This document shows positions 1 through 10,792 of a stretch of DNA of 64,000 bases, in pieces; position 1 is the stretch's first letter; every line of letters starts with the position of its first letter. The notes beneath the pieces are model-generated. The model had not been told where the DNA came from and did not search any database. It was given only the letters and a program-made list of their open reading frames with translations. The DNA comes from Symbiodinium natans (taxonomy: Eukaryota; Sar; Dinophyceae; Suessiales; Symbiodiniaceae): positions 632,762-696,761 of the forward strand of contig CAJNDS010000902.1 of NCBI GenBank assembly GCA_905221605.1, written 5' to 3'. The translations under genes and the position numbers were made by a program.

Positions 1-1145
1 TGCGCCCCCCCCAACCCCCCCGCTTTTTTTTTTTAAGCCGGGCAAGCTTGCTTCAAAGCAGATGAATCTCTTTCAAACCCATGATCCCGGCATTGTCTTC
101 GCAAAACACACAACTATACACCAAAATACAATAAGAGACAAGAATATACAGTAATATAATAACACATACAAAAGAAGTACTTACAATAATCTCCAGTAGT
201 TTACAATAATTCAATGAAAACAACAATCTACAAAAACATACAAAAATATATAGCAATATCCAATAATATACCATAATATACAATAGCCTACAATAATATA
301 CGAATAATATACAATACTGTACAATAATATGAAGTAATCTACAGAAACATGCAATAATGCACAATCATATGCAATAAGATGGAATAATATACAATATTAT
401 AGAATCATATAGAGTAATGTATAATAATAGATAATATATTTTCAAAAATTACAAGAATATGCAGTAGTATACAAGAATATTATTAAAAAATAGACAATAA
501 TTTCCAATAATATTCAGCAATATGCAATGATTCATGCAATAACATGCAAGATAATATAAGACAATGCACTGATGTTCAAGAATGCCAGAATACACATGAA
601 TATACACTTATATACAAGAACATACAAGAATATATAACAAGATGCAATATCTGTGACAATAGAATACGATAATATACAGTTATACACACTTATATCAAAA
701 ACATAGATTACTAAACAAGAATAGACCAGAGTATACAATATTCTACAATAATATGCAAAAAATTACAGTACTCTACAATCGTTTACAGTATGTAAAGCAG
801 TAGATTACTAAACAATAATGGACCAGCATATAGAAGACTAGATAGTACGCATTACTCAAATATGTTCAAAAAGATACCATCAGAAACAATAATATGCAAC
901 AGCACACAATAAGATACAATAATAGACAATAATACTGAATTTTATTCAATAATATTCTAATACTGAATACTATTCAATAATATTCAACATGATGAATAAT
1001 ATTCAAGAATATTCAATGATATTCAATAACATTCAATAATATTCAATAACATTCTTGAAGACTCAAGAATATTCAAGAATATTCAACAATATTCAAGAAT
1101 ATTGAATAATATGCAAGAATACACTAGAATATACAACAGCTACAA
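1..1145. repeat. AT-rich simple-sequence region
   Basis: After a short C-run and T-run the sequence is strongly AT-rich and built from variants of ACAATAATATAC and CAATAATATGC. Open frames here encode only low-complexity Ile/Tyr/Cys strings and are not credible genes. No RNA gene or promoter was recognised. Confidence 0.8.
937..1112. repeat. degenerate ATTCAATAATATTC tandem repeat
   Basis: Units close to ATTCAATAATATTCAA recur about a dozen times with single-base variants (AACATTC, AAGAATATTC). It is the most ordered part of the AT-rich left end. Confidence 0.75.
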
Positions 1146-1779
1146 TATTACAAGAACACAGAAATGCTGCATTTTTCAGCAATTAGAGCCTACAAAAAAA
1201 ACAAATGCTGTAACCTACAGCATTCCGAGCATTAGAATACCCAGAAATGCTGTGTTGCGTTTTGGGCTTACACACAACCAGAAATGCTGCATTTCATAGC
1301 ATTTAAAGCCAGGACTGGCAGGGCCAACGTTAGCAAGGCCAACCAGCCAGGGCCAACGTTCGGAAAAAAAGACCTCCGCCTCCGAAGCCCTAGGGCCCTA
1401 ACACGACCCACACCCTTCACCTTATGTCCTAAATCCTATTCCCCTGAACCCCAGACACTCAAGAATGGAACAAGGTACTGGCTGATCTGGCGCGAGCTGG
1501 GCAACTTGAGATTCTGCCCTGACTTGTTTAGGGCTTAGGGCCTAGGGTTCTCTTGGGAGGGGGGGGGAGGGTTAAGGGTTTAAGGGTAAGGGGTTTGGGG
1601 TTGTAAGGGTTTTAGGAGACTCAGAGAAGGGTGTCAGGAGGCTTATAGGGATTCTTTTTCGCACCGCCTGCGCGTCTCCGCGGCCGGTTGCTGTCAACAT
1701 TTTTCCAAAACTCAGCCCCAAGCCCGTAAGCCTGGCCGTGAGCCCTACCTCCAAAACCCTCATCTTAAACCCCAGATCC
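1146..1779. other. degenerate telomere-like DNA, no gene
   Basis: The left part repeats the motif AAATGCTG four times (about 1163, 1202, 1244, 1283), partly as an inverted pair with CAGCATTT. The rest is degenerate CCCTAA/TTAGGG text with a short G-run near 1560. I see no supported gene. Confidence 0.5.
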
Positions 1780-2860
1780 TCAGAAGTTTGTATTGTGGCC
1801 ACGGAGTGCAACAGCTGGTTGGCGCAAGAGGGCTCTTTTGTCGAGGAGGTATTCAGCACGTAAGCCCTGGTGGAAAACCCTAATCCTAAACCCTCAATCC
1901 TAAACCCTCAGTGTAGCTCAGAGGTTTGTATTGTGGCCACGGAGTGCGGCAGCTGGTCGGCGTAAGAGGGCTCTTTTGTCGAGGAGATATCCAGAACTGA
2001 GAGCCCCCAACCCGAAATTGTAAACCCGAAGCCATAAACCCTCAGTCCCAAACCCTAAATCCGAACATCTCTCAGTGAACCTCAGAGGTTTGTGTTGTGG
2101 CCACGGAGTGCAACAACTGGTCGGCGCAAGAGGGGCTCGTTTGTCGAGGAGGCTGGAAGGGAAGGCGCTAGTTTGGGTTAAGGGCTCTAACGTCGTACTC
2201 ATAGCCGCAAGTATAGCTACCGTTCAAGCAGAAGGGATGCTACGTGTCCGGAAAAGCCCGAATCCTAAACCCTCAATCCTAAACCCTAAATCTTTCGGAA
2301 GATTTCTCAGCGCAGCTCAGTGGTTTGTATTGTGGCCACGGAGTGCAACAGCTGGTCGGCCGAAGCCTTGAATTCCTGGGCGTAAACCCGAAATCCTAAA
2401 CCCGAAGCCCTAAACCCTCAATCCCTCTCATTGCAACTCGGAAGTTTGTATTGCGGCCACGGAGTGCAACAGCTGGTCGGCGCAAGAGGGCTCTGCTGTG
2501 GAGGAGACATCCAAGGCCTTGAGCCCTGGTGGAAAACCCTAAATCCTAGACCCTCAATCCCAAACCCTAGATCCGAACCATTTCTCAGTGCAGCTCAGAG
2601 GTTTGTCTTGTGGCCCCGGAGTGCCACAGCTGGTCAGCGCAAGAGGGCTCTTTTGTCGAGGAGATATCCAGAACTCAGAGCCCCAAGTGGGCCCCAAGCC
2701 CAGAAGTCCTGGCCGTTTACCCGAAATCCTGAACCCGAAGCCCTAAACCCTCAATCCCAAACCCTAAATCCGAAACATCTCTCAGTGAACCTCAGAGGTT
2801 TGTTTTGTGGCCACGGAGTGCAACAGCTGGTCGGCGCAAGAGGGCTCTTTTGTCGAGGAG
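1780..2860 (+). repeat. seven-copy subtelomere-like tandem repeat
   Basis: A conserved core of about 70 bp (AGGTTTGTATTGTGGCCACG ... GTCGGCGCAAGAGGGCTC ... TCGAGGAG) starts near 1780, 1916, 2081, 2315 (truncated), 2436, 2594 and 2791. Spacers are degenerate CCCTAAA-like sequence, so the whole unit is about 120-200 bp. Copies 3 and 7 share a longer 3' extension (GCTGGAAGGGAAGGCGCTAG). The motif GCAGAAGGGATGCTACGTGT follows both, at 2230 and 3037, implying that copy 3 is a deleted version of the copy 7 region. Open frames here are shadows of the repeat. Confidence 0.85.
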
Positions 2861-3854
2861 GCTGGAAGGGAAGGCGCTAGTTTGGGTTAAGGGCTCTAAC
2901 GTCGTACTTGAAGGTTTGGGGCTACTCAGAACAGCAAGTAGAACTGTGCAAGACCGTAGTTATTCCCAAACGAATTGGACTCGAAGTCACCACCGAAAAC
3001 CCGGCAGAAGCAGAAACACCCGCCTGCTTGAACGCAGAAGGGATGCTACGTGTCCCAAGTTCCGTCCCTCGCCGCCAAGCATGTCCTTGAATCACAGGTC
3101 TGGTAGAGCAACGACTGGTAGTGGTTATGCCGAGGTCTGTCTTCCAACTTGACAACTTCCGGAACCAAGACTCTCTCTGCTTCTGCGGCAGGCCAGCGCT
3201 GCCATCGCAGCACCTTCGGTCAGTCTACGACCCCCCGAACTTGCAGTTGTGATCCTGGTGGCCTCTGAGTGTGATTCGCTGTGTGTGCGGCTGAAATCTG
3301 CTACTCCTGAAACGCTTCCGGTGCTGCGTCGTACTAGAAGAAGATGCAACAAGTGAGTTGCAATCAAGCTCTGCCTCTGTTTAGACTTACAGCTGCACCC
3401 TTGTACTGTGGTTCACGGGTGTCACACGACAAGCTTCGGCTCGAGCCCGGTTGAACCTGTTTGCAATTCGCGCGGCCGACGCAAGGCACGGGCTGCAAAC
3501 TCCGGAGGGGGATGTTGATGTCACACGTACTTCGGTAGCGGCTGCAGCATTAGGACACGGAGCCCCATGCAAACCGATGTGGGAACTTGCGCGTGCTGTG
3601 CGTTAGGCACGGGCTCTGGCAGGAGCATCGGATATCGGCAACTAGAACAGTGCTAGAGAGCCTATACGCAGGGTGCGTATGGCACGGGGTCTGGCTTCGG
3701 GCAGGAGCAAGAACTGGATATCAGCAAGAGCAATCCTGACATATCCTGACGCAACGACCTGAGCAGACCATGGTTGCCACGGGGCGACCGCAGACAGGGT
3801 CCACCTCACAGTATCGTGCCCAGACAAGTACGAGTCTTAGACCGCCAGGATGCT
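2861..3854. other. unique sequence, no gene recognised
   Basis: Non-repetitive, GC-balanced DNA between the tandem repeat and the GAC microsatellite. It would contain the left flank or terminal repeat of the downstream transposon gene, but I could not match any stretch to the DNA after that gene as an inverted repeat. Confidence 0.4.
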
Positions 3855-3891
<37 letters not shown>

Positions 3892-3973
3892 TCGAGGACG
3901 ACGACGACGACGACGACGACGACGAGGACGAGGACAGGACGAGGACGAGGACGACGAGAACGAGGACGACGAC
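3855..3973. repeat. (GAC)n microsatellite
   Basis: About 40 near-perfect GAC/GAT/GAG triplets. They create a poly-Asp or poly-Ser open frame on the two strands that should not be taken as protein. Confidence 0.95.
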
Positions 3974-4144
3974 TATAGTAACCATAGTCTTACTTATTTG
4001 TCCTCGAAAGGCACTGCTGATTCTTCTAGATGTGCTAGGAAGACGGCCAGTGATACTACTTCTGATTTGTGCTGATAGTCGTTGTTTGCAACGTTGGCCA
4101 GGCCACATCAGCGTGCTTCCTGTGCTCACTTGCACAAGTGCAGC

Positions 4145-7100
4145 ATGCCAAGAGCATTCTCAGCAGTCCTTCGCTTGTTGCCAGTGGTTGCGATTCTGCA
4201 GCTGGCCAGATGCCTGAGTTGCATCGCATCAGCAACCAGGAACATCACCTGCCAATCACTGTCTTGCTTTGCGTTTGGTTGCCTGCAAAGACCACGGTGC
4301 TGTCGCACAGTTCGTCGCACGGCCATGCGGTCCGTCATCATGCTGTCGCTTTTGTCCGGCTGTGCTTGCACCTTCCTTGCTGCGCCCCCGCTGCCTCCTT
4401 CCACCTCGCACCTCCCGCCGAGGGCCCCGCTCTCAGGCCATGGCCTACGGGCTGGACGTGAGTTGCCGCTTTGTGCCCACATCCTCCCTTTATTGCCCAT
4501 TAACAGGCGTGGTCGGCTCACTGGTCCGGGGCGAGGCCGTCTGTGTTCAGGCAAGCAGCAAACCAGCGACATTTATGCCGACCTGCTGCTTGCCCTTTTT
4601 CAGAGCTGCGTGGAGCCAAATGCTGGCATGGGCGATTGCTTCTTTCTCGCCCTTGAGGCCAGCACGAAGTCTTCGCCTGAAGACGTCCGAGACATGGTGT
4701 GTACATGGCTACGCACGAGTGGCCTGAGGCATCCTTCTTCTCGAAACGCTTCGTCGCTGCTGGCAGGCGGTGTAGTTGACGAGTGGGATGTCGATGCCGT
4801 GGTCCAGTCTCTGCCCCATGCCTTCCCTCATGGACTCTGCGTGCTGCATGCCCCAGACAGGTGCTGTGTGTACTATGAACCTCACAAGCTACCACGCCTG
4901 CTTCCTTGGACTTCTGACCAATTGTTCGATATCCTGCAATGGTGCACTGCGGCTTTGCTATACACGGAAGAAGCAGGCCCTGACTCTGGCCCTGGTCACT
5001 TCGAAAAAGTATGCCTTGACTGGCTGCCCATGCGTGGTCGTCCTTGCAGCGTATCTATCGCCGGCAGTAGTGTCACTGGGGTCGTCCGACTGCGTGGCGG
5101 CATGGACTCGCGTGACCGTCCTACGCAGCTGCAGCAACTTGCGGCCATGGGCATTCCAGTAGCGCTGGCTCGGACAGCCTTGCAACGTTTCCCAGACAAT
5201 TTGGACGCTGCAGCCGACTGGGCGACGTCCTCGGCAGCGCGACATGTTCGACTTCGAACAGCGTGGCCTAGGGAGGCTCCCGCGTCCTCATCTCCAGGTC
5301 TGCCGCCCAGAAGTCTCGAGCGCGATGCGTTCGTGGTTGACGAGGACGCAGTCGATACGGTCCCTCATCATAGCCTTGCCTTGCCTGCAACCAGGTCTGC
5401 GAGCTTGAGTTCCGAGTTGGACTCTGGTCCTGAGGATCGTGCAGGTTTGCCCGACGCCGGAGCTATCCCACTGGCCCAAATTCCCCCTCCCATGTCTCAG
5501 CCAGACTTCACCAATGATGCCAGCGCGGAAGTGTACCACTACTTCAAGATGGTGGCCGCTGCGCCCCTTGAGGTCTCTTGCAGTATGGAGTTCTGGTCGC
5601 GCATTCCCTTGTACTCACAGTACATCTGTGCACGATCCTTGAAGGATGTTGTCTCGGAGACACTGGAATCTGTGGAAGCTTCGCGTTGTCTAGACCTGAG
5701 TGTAGAAGCTGCAGGTGAGTTGGATCGCCATCTAGGTTTGACTTCTCTTCTGCCTCTTGCTGTCATGGCCGCGTACCTGCATCATGGAGCTGGAATGCCA
5801 GACGTGTTTGTGTACGATCTCTTTATGGCCTGTTTGGCTTCGTGCCAAAATCGGCAGGTGTCCATTGCTCTCTATGCGGACAAGAGCCACCGGTTCAAAA
5901 CCAAGGCCAGATGGTGGGCCTGCCCCACAGGTGACCCGAACGCAGGCAAAAGCCCCACCTGCAGCTTGGTCTTGGAGTGCTTCGAAAGGTGCGTCCACAA
6001 CCATCGTGACGTCTTCTACGACGACGACCATTGGACTGGGGTTGGCAACAATGGCCGCATCCAGGAAAGGTTGAGGAAACTGAGCGGGGTGCTATTGCTA
6101 ATTGGTCCAGAGGCGAAGCCGATCCTCGACCCCAAGTTCCCATCAGCCGGAACTACAGATGTGGGCAAATTCCTTGATGTGACAAGATGGCTGGAGTCAG
6201 CTAACGGGGGTAAGTTTGAATGGGGAACTGGCGCCGAGGAGAAGCAGGTGCGAAGCCGCGCGCAGAAGGTAGAGCATGCAAACTCGTCAAGGCCCGTTCC
6301 TGCAGCGGGAAGCATGGCGCCGCCAGACCCCGTAGAGCCCACAAGTTTACGGGCGCAGTTCGACGAGCTCCTACAATCGTTCGGTGAGCTGCCTGCAAGT
6401 ACAGTGGACCAGGTCCGAGCCTTCAGGGAGCAGCTGCCCTCGCAGCCTCCTGGTACGCAGCTCCAGCCACTCGTGTTCAATACCACAAATGTGAATTTGT
6501 GCTTGTACCAGCAGTATAACTTGCTGAAAAAGTGGTGGGCTCCAACGGAGGCCAACCATGAGTGTGGCTTCAGTGCCCGTATCATCATGACCCCCACTCA
6601 GCGTGCAATCGTAGACAAGAGCACGGACTTGCTGGATTCGCGGCCTGCAGAAGCACTGATGCAGCACTGTTGGTTCCGGGCTGCTCAGAGGTGGGGCCCA
6701 CAAGTGCAACGCCGAGACTGGCTGTGGACAACATCAACCGAAGCCCAGAGAGCGGTTCGCGAGCTGTACTACGGCTTGCACGAGATTTCCCAGCGTGAAG
6801 GTTGGAGGTCTGCTACCAAGTCCTCTCTCGGCAAGATGGAGTACCATGTTCCTGCCAATGCACTCCTTGTGGCTCTTTGCGAAAACGTTTTTTCGGATAG
6901 CGAGGGCCAGTCTGTCTCTGATCATGCATTGAAGTGCGGCATGTACCATTTCGCTCGACGTGTTGTGCTGAGCTGCGTCGTTGTTGACACAGAAGCCAGT
7001 CAATGCCGGGGTTCCCGGGATGTCGGTGGGTCAAAGGGTTCAGAACAAAAGTCGGATGCAGTGCGCATCTTGCTTGCATGCACCAAAGACCCCATTACCA

Positions 7101-10100
7101 TGACCGACATCAGCCAGAAGGTAGCCTCGTTGCGTGGCCAAGAACAATACCAGGCCAGGCTGTCGGCTTTGACGCGATTGCAAACATTGGGCTGCGGGCA
7201 GCTTCGGGAAACCCGACGACGCCCGGGGCAAAGTTGCATGGATGTAGCTTTTTACAGAAATCCGCTGAGTCCACAAATTGCTACCTTGTTGAGCGTTTTG
7301 GGCGTCCCCAGCACTGCGTGGCCAAGCTCAAGCCACGCGCCAGCGCTGCCGAGCTTGCCACCCATGAGCGGAGCTGGCAGAGGCATGAAGCGACCTGCCG
7401 CAAAAGCTGTCGCCGGCAGACCGGCGCCCAAAGCAAAGGCGAGTGCCAAAAGACCAGCGGGCCAGCTGTCGCGGACGACGGGTGCTACGACAAAGTGGTA
7501 CCGTAACATGACAGACAGCCACGTCAAGGAGCTCACTTGCTCCCGTGCCCGCTGCCCCACCGCAGGAAACATCACAGCTGTTCTGCAGGCTGCTGTGGAG
7601 GGTCATCAAGGCACCCCGGACACCCCACTCCCTGCCAAAATTGCAGCTTACCCTATGTTTCGTGAAGGGAGCTTTAAGCTGCGATGCCAAGACTGTAAGC
7701 CCAAGACATGTGCCTGGACGGGCTTTGCTGTCTACATAGAAGCTAGCCGGGAAGTCGAGGTGTGGGTTTCAGCATCTTCAGAGCACGGAGAGCCCAGAGA
7801 AGCGCAAAGCAAGCGTGGCCGCAAGCGCAAGCACGAGGTGCGCTTCAGCGAGTTCCTTGGTGGTTGGAAACATGGCGGAGCAGCGTGGTCAGGCAAGAAC
7901 TTGCAGCAGCAAGTCAAACAGTTCTTCTTGACCAAGCCTCCGCGGGAGGCCATGCGGGTCCAAACCCGATTGTGTAGACTCAAGAACAAGATGTATCTTC
8001 GCTGTACTTTCCAATGCAATAGCCATGAGACGACCAGTGGCGTGCAGTGTCCATGGCAGGGCGAAGCAGAGTACGACATTGAGGGCCGCAAAATTAGGAT
8101 CACGGGGGATCACCCTGAGAAGCATGCGGCCAATGTACGCAAAACGGCAAGCGGCATCAGCACAGCTCAATTGCGGCTTCTGCAGTCGCAGCCGGGAGGT
8201 TTATGTGGCGGTGATGCCTATGACATCTTGTGCAACCCAAGGGCGGCAGGTCCTGGAAGCCCGCTGCCTAGTCCGCCCAAGAAATCATTTCTGGTGGGTT
8301 GGGCCAAGCGCCGCAACGCAAAGCTGAAGACGAAGAAGAAGCCACGAGCTGAGCTGTGGGAGGAGAAAGATTTCCACGCTTTCGTAGCCCGTCTCAAGGC
8401 TGCGACTGACAGGCCCGACTTTGATAACCGGACTTTTGACGGTCTCTTGCCCGTGGACTTTGTTATCGATGGGGTGAACACCTGCATTCCCTTGCTGTGC
8501 CCAACGCTCATCAAAGAGACGTTTGCTAGGCTGAGCAACCCAGAGTACGTAAAACTCTGCCTTGACGGCACGTATCGACTCCTGTTCGGGAACTATGCGG
8601 TGCTTACCGTGGGCGTGCTTTCCAAACATTGGTCTCAATGGAGCAAGGAAAGTCCCCACAAACCGTGTGCGTCGACGTTCAATGAGGTCGGGTTTGCCAT
8701 AGCCCACAAGGAGAGCGAACAGTCGTACTCCAGTGTTGTGTCTGCCATTTACAAAGTCGCCGAGGAAGTTGGTGCGCCAGCCACTCTTGATGCCGTTCGT
8801 CAATGGCATGCAGATATGCACCTCGGCATTCGGAAAGCACGGGAGAGAATGGCCGCCGGAGCTGTCGCTGTCGACGACTGGGCGCACGTGGTTGGTACGA
8901 CCGCTCCCCATGGCATGGGCGGCATCCGAAAGCTGCTTGCTGAGCGCCTACAAGGTGTCGACGTCGCGGAAAAAAGTCGTCGCTTGAAGTTCATCATGTC
9001 CTGGGTCTATGCTAGCCGAACATTGCCCGCGCGGTTGTTCCATGTGGTGTGGCAGTCATTATTGAAGGTCATGCACAATGAGTGGGGGTGCCATGAGGCA
9101 GCAGCGGCGACAGCCGACCACTATCTATGTGAGGAGGGGGATGAACGTGGGCGTTTCTTCACAGCGCGCTGGCGGGCGTGCTATGATCGGCTGCAACCTG
9201 GCAGCGCATGCGGCAGCGCGCCGCAGGAAAGCTGGCACAAGCACGTTCTGAAGCGTGTCACGGATGGCCACAGCATCCGTACGCCGGATGCACTGGCAGA
9301 GGATCTGCAGACGATCGTACGCTCCAGACTGCAATTCTTGCGGACGGAGAACCCGGTCTTGCATGACTGGCCCGGCTCGGACGCAAGTGTAGACCTGACG
9401 TGTCTGTCCGACGATGCAGCTCTAGGGGTGAAGGGGCGCACGTGTGCACAGACGCTGCTAGCGCAGTCTCCTTGGCAAACTTGGCTAGACTCAGAAGGAA
9501 CTTCGTGGTTCTTCTTTCCGCGATCTTTGCTGAAGAAAGACGACGCAGCCAGCGCTCCCAAAGTGCCCAAGTATGTCCACCGTGCTGTCGAGCCTTTGCC
9601 CCCGGACACTGTTCGTCTTATGGCTGAAGCTTTCAGCGCCAGAGATGAGGCTCATTTGCGGTCAGCTCTTCAGTCGCTAGGCGTCACAAAAACAGAACGT
9701 GGAGCGGCTGAGATCTGCGATTGGCCTCGCGCAAAAGAAATCTTCGGGCGCTGGACACTGGTTGCAGTCGGGCCCCATGCCGAACGGTACTGGAAGAGCG
9801 TGCCAGGTGAGAGGGCCACGAACGCAGGCAACATCCACAGCAGGGGTCTGTGTTCGTGTCACGAAGCTGCTCTCCACGGGCCCTGCGAGCATTTGTATGC
9901 AGCATTACTGCACTTGCAGCAACCGCAGCTCAGCAGCAAGGTCTGCATGGCACCGCGCAAGAAAGCAGGCCGACCGCCAGGCGCCGCCCTTCTGCGTAGT
10001 GACAAGCCACAGGGTCGCACGCTCCCCGGCCCTTGCGTTGTGGCGCCTGCTGCGACAGCTTCGCCTAGCCACAGCGCCATACCGGAGGACGTGCTGAGCG

Positions 10101-10720
10101 TCCTGTCTGTTGTCTGCCCCGAGGCCGTGCTGCCGGTCCGGGCAGGACGCCTGCAGGCCCTTGGCATCCTGAGCCTAGAGGACCTGAAGCTGCTGAGCGA
10201 GCGCCACCTGCGCCAAGATGCCGGGTTTTCCTTGCCCGAGGCTCTCAAATTGCTACAGCTGCTCCATCCGAATCAGCCTTCGTCGACAACGGCAAAAGCC
10301 AAAACGTCTGCAGTCGGTGCCCTGCGTCCTGTGGCGGCGAAGGCCGCTGCAAAAAGGTCCGTCCCAACCACTCCATCCCTGACCTCGCAGGTCATGACCA
10401 ACGTCATGGCCGGCACAGACCCAGCTGCCTGGTCACTGACCCACCGCCAAGCCCCCGCAGCTCAAGAGGTTGTGCGTCAGGCACCAGTCCGGACAGCAGA
10501 GGACCAGGCCTTACTCGCATCCCTGTCGCACGACATTCTCTGGGAGATGGCCTGGGACAGCCGGGGAGCTGCATCTTCCGCGAGACCGAAGGGTCCGGGA
10601 AACTTCCCCACACTGCGGTCATTAGCAAACCATTTTGGTGTGAAAGCAGTCACCTGTCCGCAGCCATGTGGGTTCCCTTGTCAAACGCGAAAGAGTCGAA
10701 AGAGCGTGGAGAAAGAATGA
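4145..10720 (+). CDS. MULE-type transposase fused to OTU-like protease
   Basis: One uninterrupted frame gives 2191 residues from the first ATG; it stays open back to 4082, and ATG 4325 is an alternative start. Order of parts, numbered from ATG 4145. An OTU-like cysteine protease spans about 140-292, with GDCFFLAL placing Cys165 and GHFEKV placing His285. A UBA-like segment is at 325-364. A P-loop GDPNAGKS at 596-603 with GPE at 654-656 recalls DUF3987-type ATPases. A basic KRPAAK-rich stretch (1082-1106) is a likely NLS. Cys-rich segments follow, including a FLYWCH/WRKY-GCM1-like C-C-C-H set (1277-1327). The MULE transposase core has a candidate triad Asp1474 (LCLDGTYR), Asp1557 (WHADMH) and Glu1695 (QESWHK). 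A SWIM finger CxCx8CxH lies at 1903-1916. An AT-hook-like KKAGRPPG (about 1940) and a helical SAM-like tail end it. I infer an autonomous or domesticated Mutator-like element. Intactness and complete motifs argue against a decayed copy. The P-loop assignment is the least certain. Confidence 0.85.
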   Translation: MPRAFSAVLRLLPVVAILQLARCLSCIASATRNITCQSLSCFAFGCLQRPRCCRTVRRTAMRSVIMLSLLSGCACTFLAAPPLPPSTSHLPPRAPLSGHGLRAGRELPLCAHILPLLPINRRGRLTGPGRGRLCSGKQQTSDIYADLLLALFQSCVEPNAGMGDCFFLALEASTKSSPEDVRDMVCTWLRTSGLRHPSSRNASSLLAGGVVDEWDVDAVVQSLPHAFPHGLCVLHAPDRCCVYYEPHKLPRLLPWTSDQLFDILQWCTAALLYTEEAGPDSGPGHFEKVCLDWLPMRGRPCSVSIAGSSVTGVVRLRGGMDSRDRPTQLQQLAAMGIPVALARTALQRFPDNLDAAADWATSSAARHVRLRTAWPREAPASSSPGLPPRSLERDAFVVDEDAVDTVPHHSLALPATRSASLSSELDSGPEDRAGLPDAGAIPLAQIPPPMSQPDFTNDASAEVYHYFKMVAAAPLEVSCSMEFWSRIPLYSQYICARSLKDVVSETLESVEASRCLDLSVEAAGELDRHLGLTSLLPLAVMAAYLHHGAGMPDVFVYDLFMACLASCQNRQVSIALYADKSHRFKTKARWWACPTGDPNAGKSPTCSLVLECFERCVHNHRDVFYDDDHWTGVGNNGRIQERLRKLSGVLLLIGPEAKPILDPKFPSAGTTDVGKFLDVTRWLESANGGKFEWGTGAEEKQVRSRAQKVEHANSSRPVPAAGSMAPPDPVEPTSLRAQFDELLQSFGELPASTVDQVRAFREQLPSQPPGTQLQPLVFNTTNVNLCLYQQYNLLKKWWAPTEANHECGFSARIIMTPTQRAIVDKSTDLLDSRPAEALMQHCWFRAAQRWGPQVQRRDWLWTTSTEAQRAVRELYYGLHEISQREGWRSATKSSLGKMEYHVPANALLVALCENVFSDSEGQSVSDHALKCGMYHFARRVVLSCVVVDTEASQCRGSRDVGGSKGSEQKSDAVRILLACTKDPITMTDISQKVASLRGQEQYQARLSALTRLQTLGCGQLRETRRRPGQSCMDVAFYRNPLSPQIATLLSVLGVPSTAWPSSSHAPALPSLPPMSGAGRGMKRPAAKAVAGRPAPKAKASAKRPAGQLSRTTGATTKWYRNMTDSHVKELTCSRARCPTAGNITAVLQAAVEGHQGTPDTPLPAKIAAYPMFREGSFKLRCQDCKPKTCAWTGFAVYIEASREVEVWVSASSEHGEPREAQSKRGRKRKHEVRFSEFLGGWKHGGAAWSGKNLQQQVKQFFLTKPPREAMRVQTRLCRLKNKMYLRCTFQCNSHETTSGVQCPWQGEAEYDIEGRKIRITGDHPEKHAANVRKTASGISTAQLRLLQSQPGGLCGGDAYDILCNPRAAGPGSPLPSPPKKSFLVGWAKRRNAKLKTKKKPRAELWEEKDFHAFVARLKAATDRPDFDNRTFDGLLPVDFVIDGVNTCIPLLCPTLIKETFARLSNPEYVKLCLDGTYRLLFGNYAVLTVGVLSKHWSQWSKESPHKPCASTFNEVGFAIAHKESEQSYSSVVSAIYKVAEEVGAPATLDAVRQWHADMHLGIRKARERMAAGAVAVDDWAHVVGTTAPHGMGGIRKLLAERLQGVDVAEKSRRLKFIMSWVYASRTLPARLFHVVWQSLLKVMHNEWGCHEAAAATADHYLCEEGDERGRFFTARWRACYDRLQPGSACGSAPQESWHKHVLKRVTDGHSIRTPDALAEDLQTIVRSRLQFLRTENPVLHDWPGSDASVDLTCLSDDAALGVKGRTCAQTLLAQSPWQTWLDSEGTSWFFFPRSLLKKDDAASAPKVPKYVHRAVEPLPPDTVRLMAEAFSARDEAHLRSALQSLGVTKTERGAAEICDWPRAKEIFGRWTLVAVGPHAERYWKSVPGERATNAGNIHSRGLCSCHEAALHGPCEHLYAALLHLQQPQLSSKVCMAPRKKAGRPPGAALLRSDKPQGRTLPGPCVVAPAATASPSHSAIPEDVLSVLSVVCPEAVLPVRAGRLQALGILSLEDLKLLSERHLRQDAGFSLPEALKLLQLLHPNQPSSTTAKAKTSAVGALRPVAAKAAAKRSVPTTPSLTSQVMTNVMAGTDPAAWSLTHRQAPAAQEVVRQAPVRTAEDQALLASLSHDILWEMAWDSRGAASSARPKGPGNFPTLRSLANHFGVKAVTCPQPCGFPCQTRKSRKSVEKE

Positions 10721-10792
10721 CTGAGGATGCCCGAGTGACGACCATCGCAGCCCTGTTGGATCTGGCTCGTCAACACTCGCCCCTTGGGCAGC

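Noticed and set aside
3774-4217. 147-codon poly-Asp frame and its antisense poly-Ser frame
   Set aside because: Produced by the (GAC)n microsatellite; no conserved sequence outside the repeat and overlaps the start of the transposase gene in another frame.
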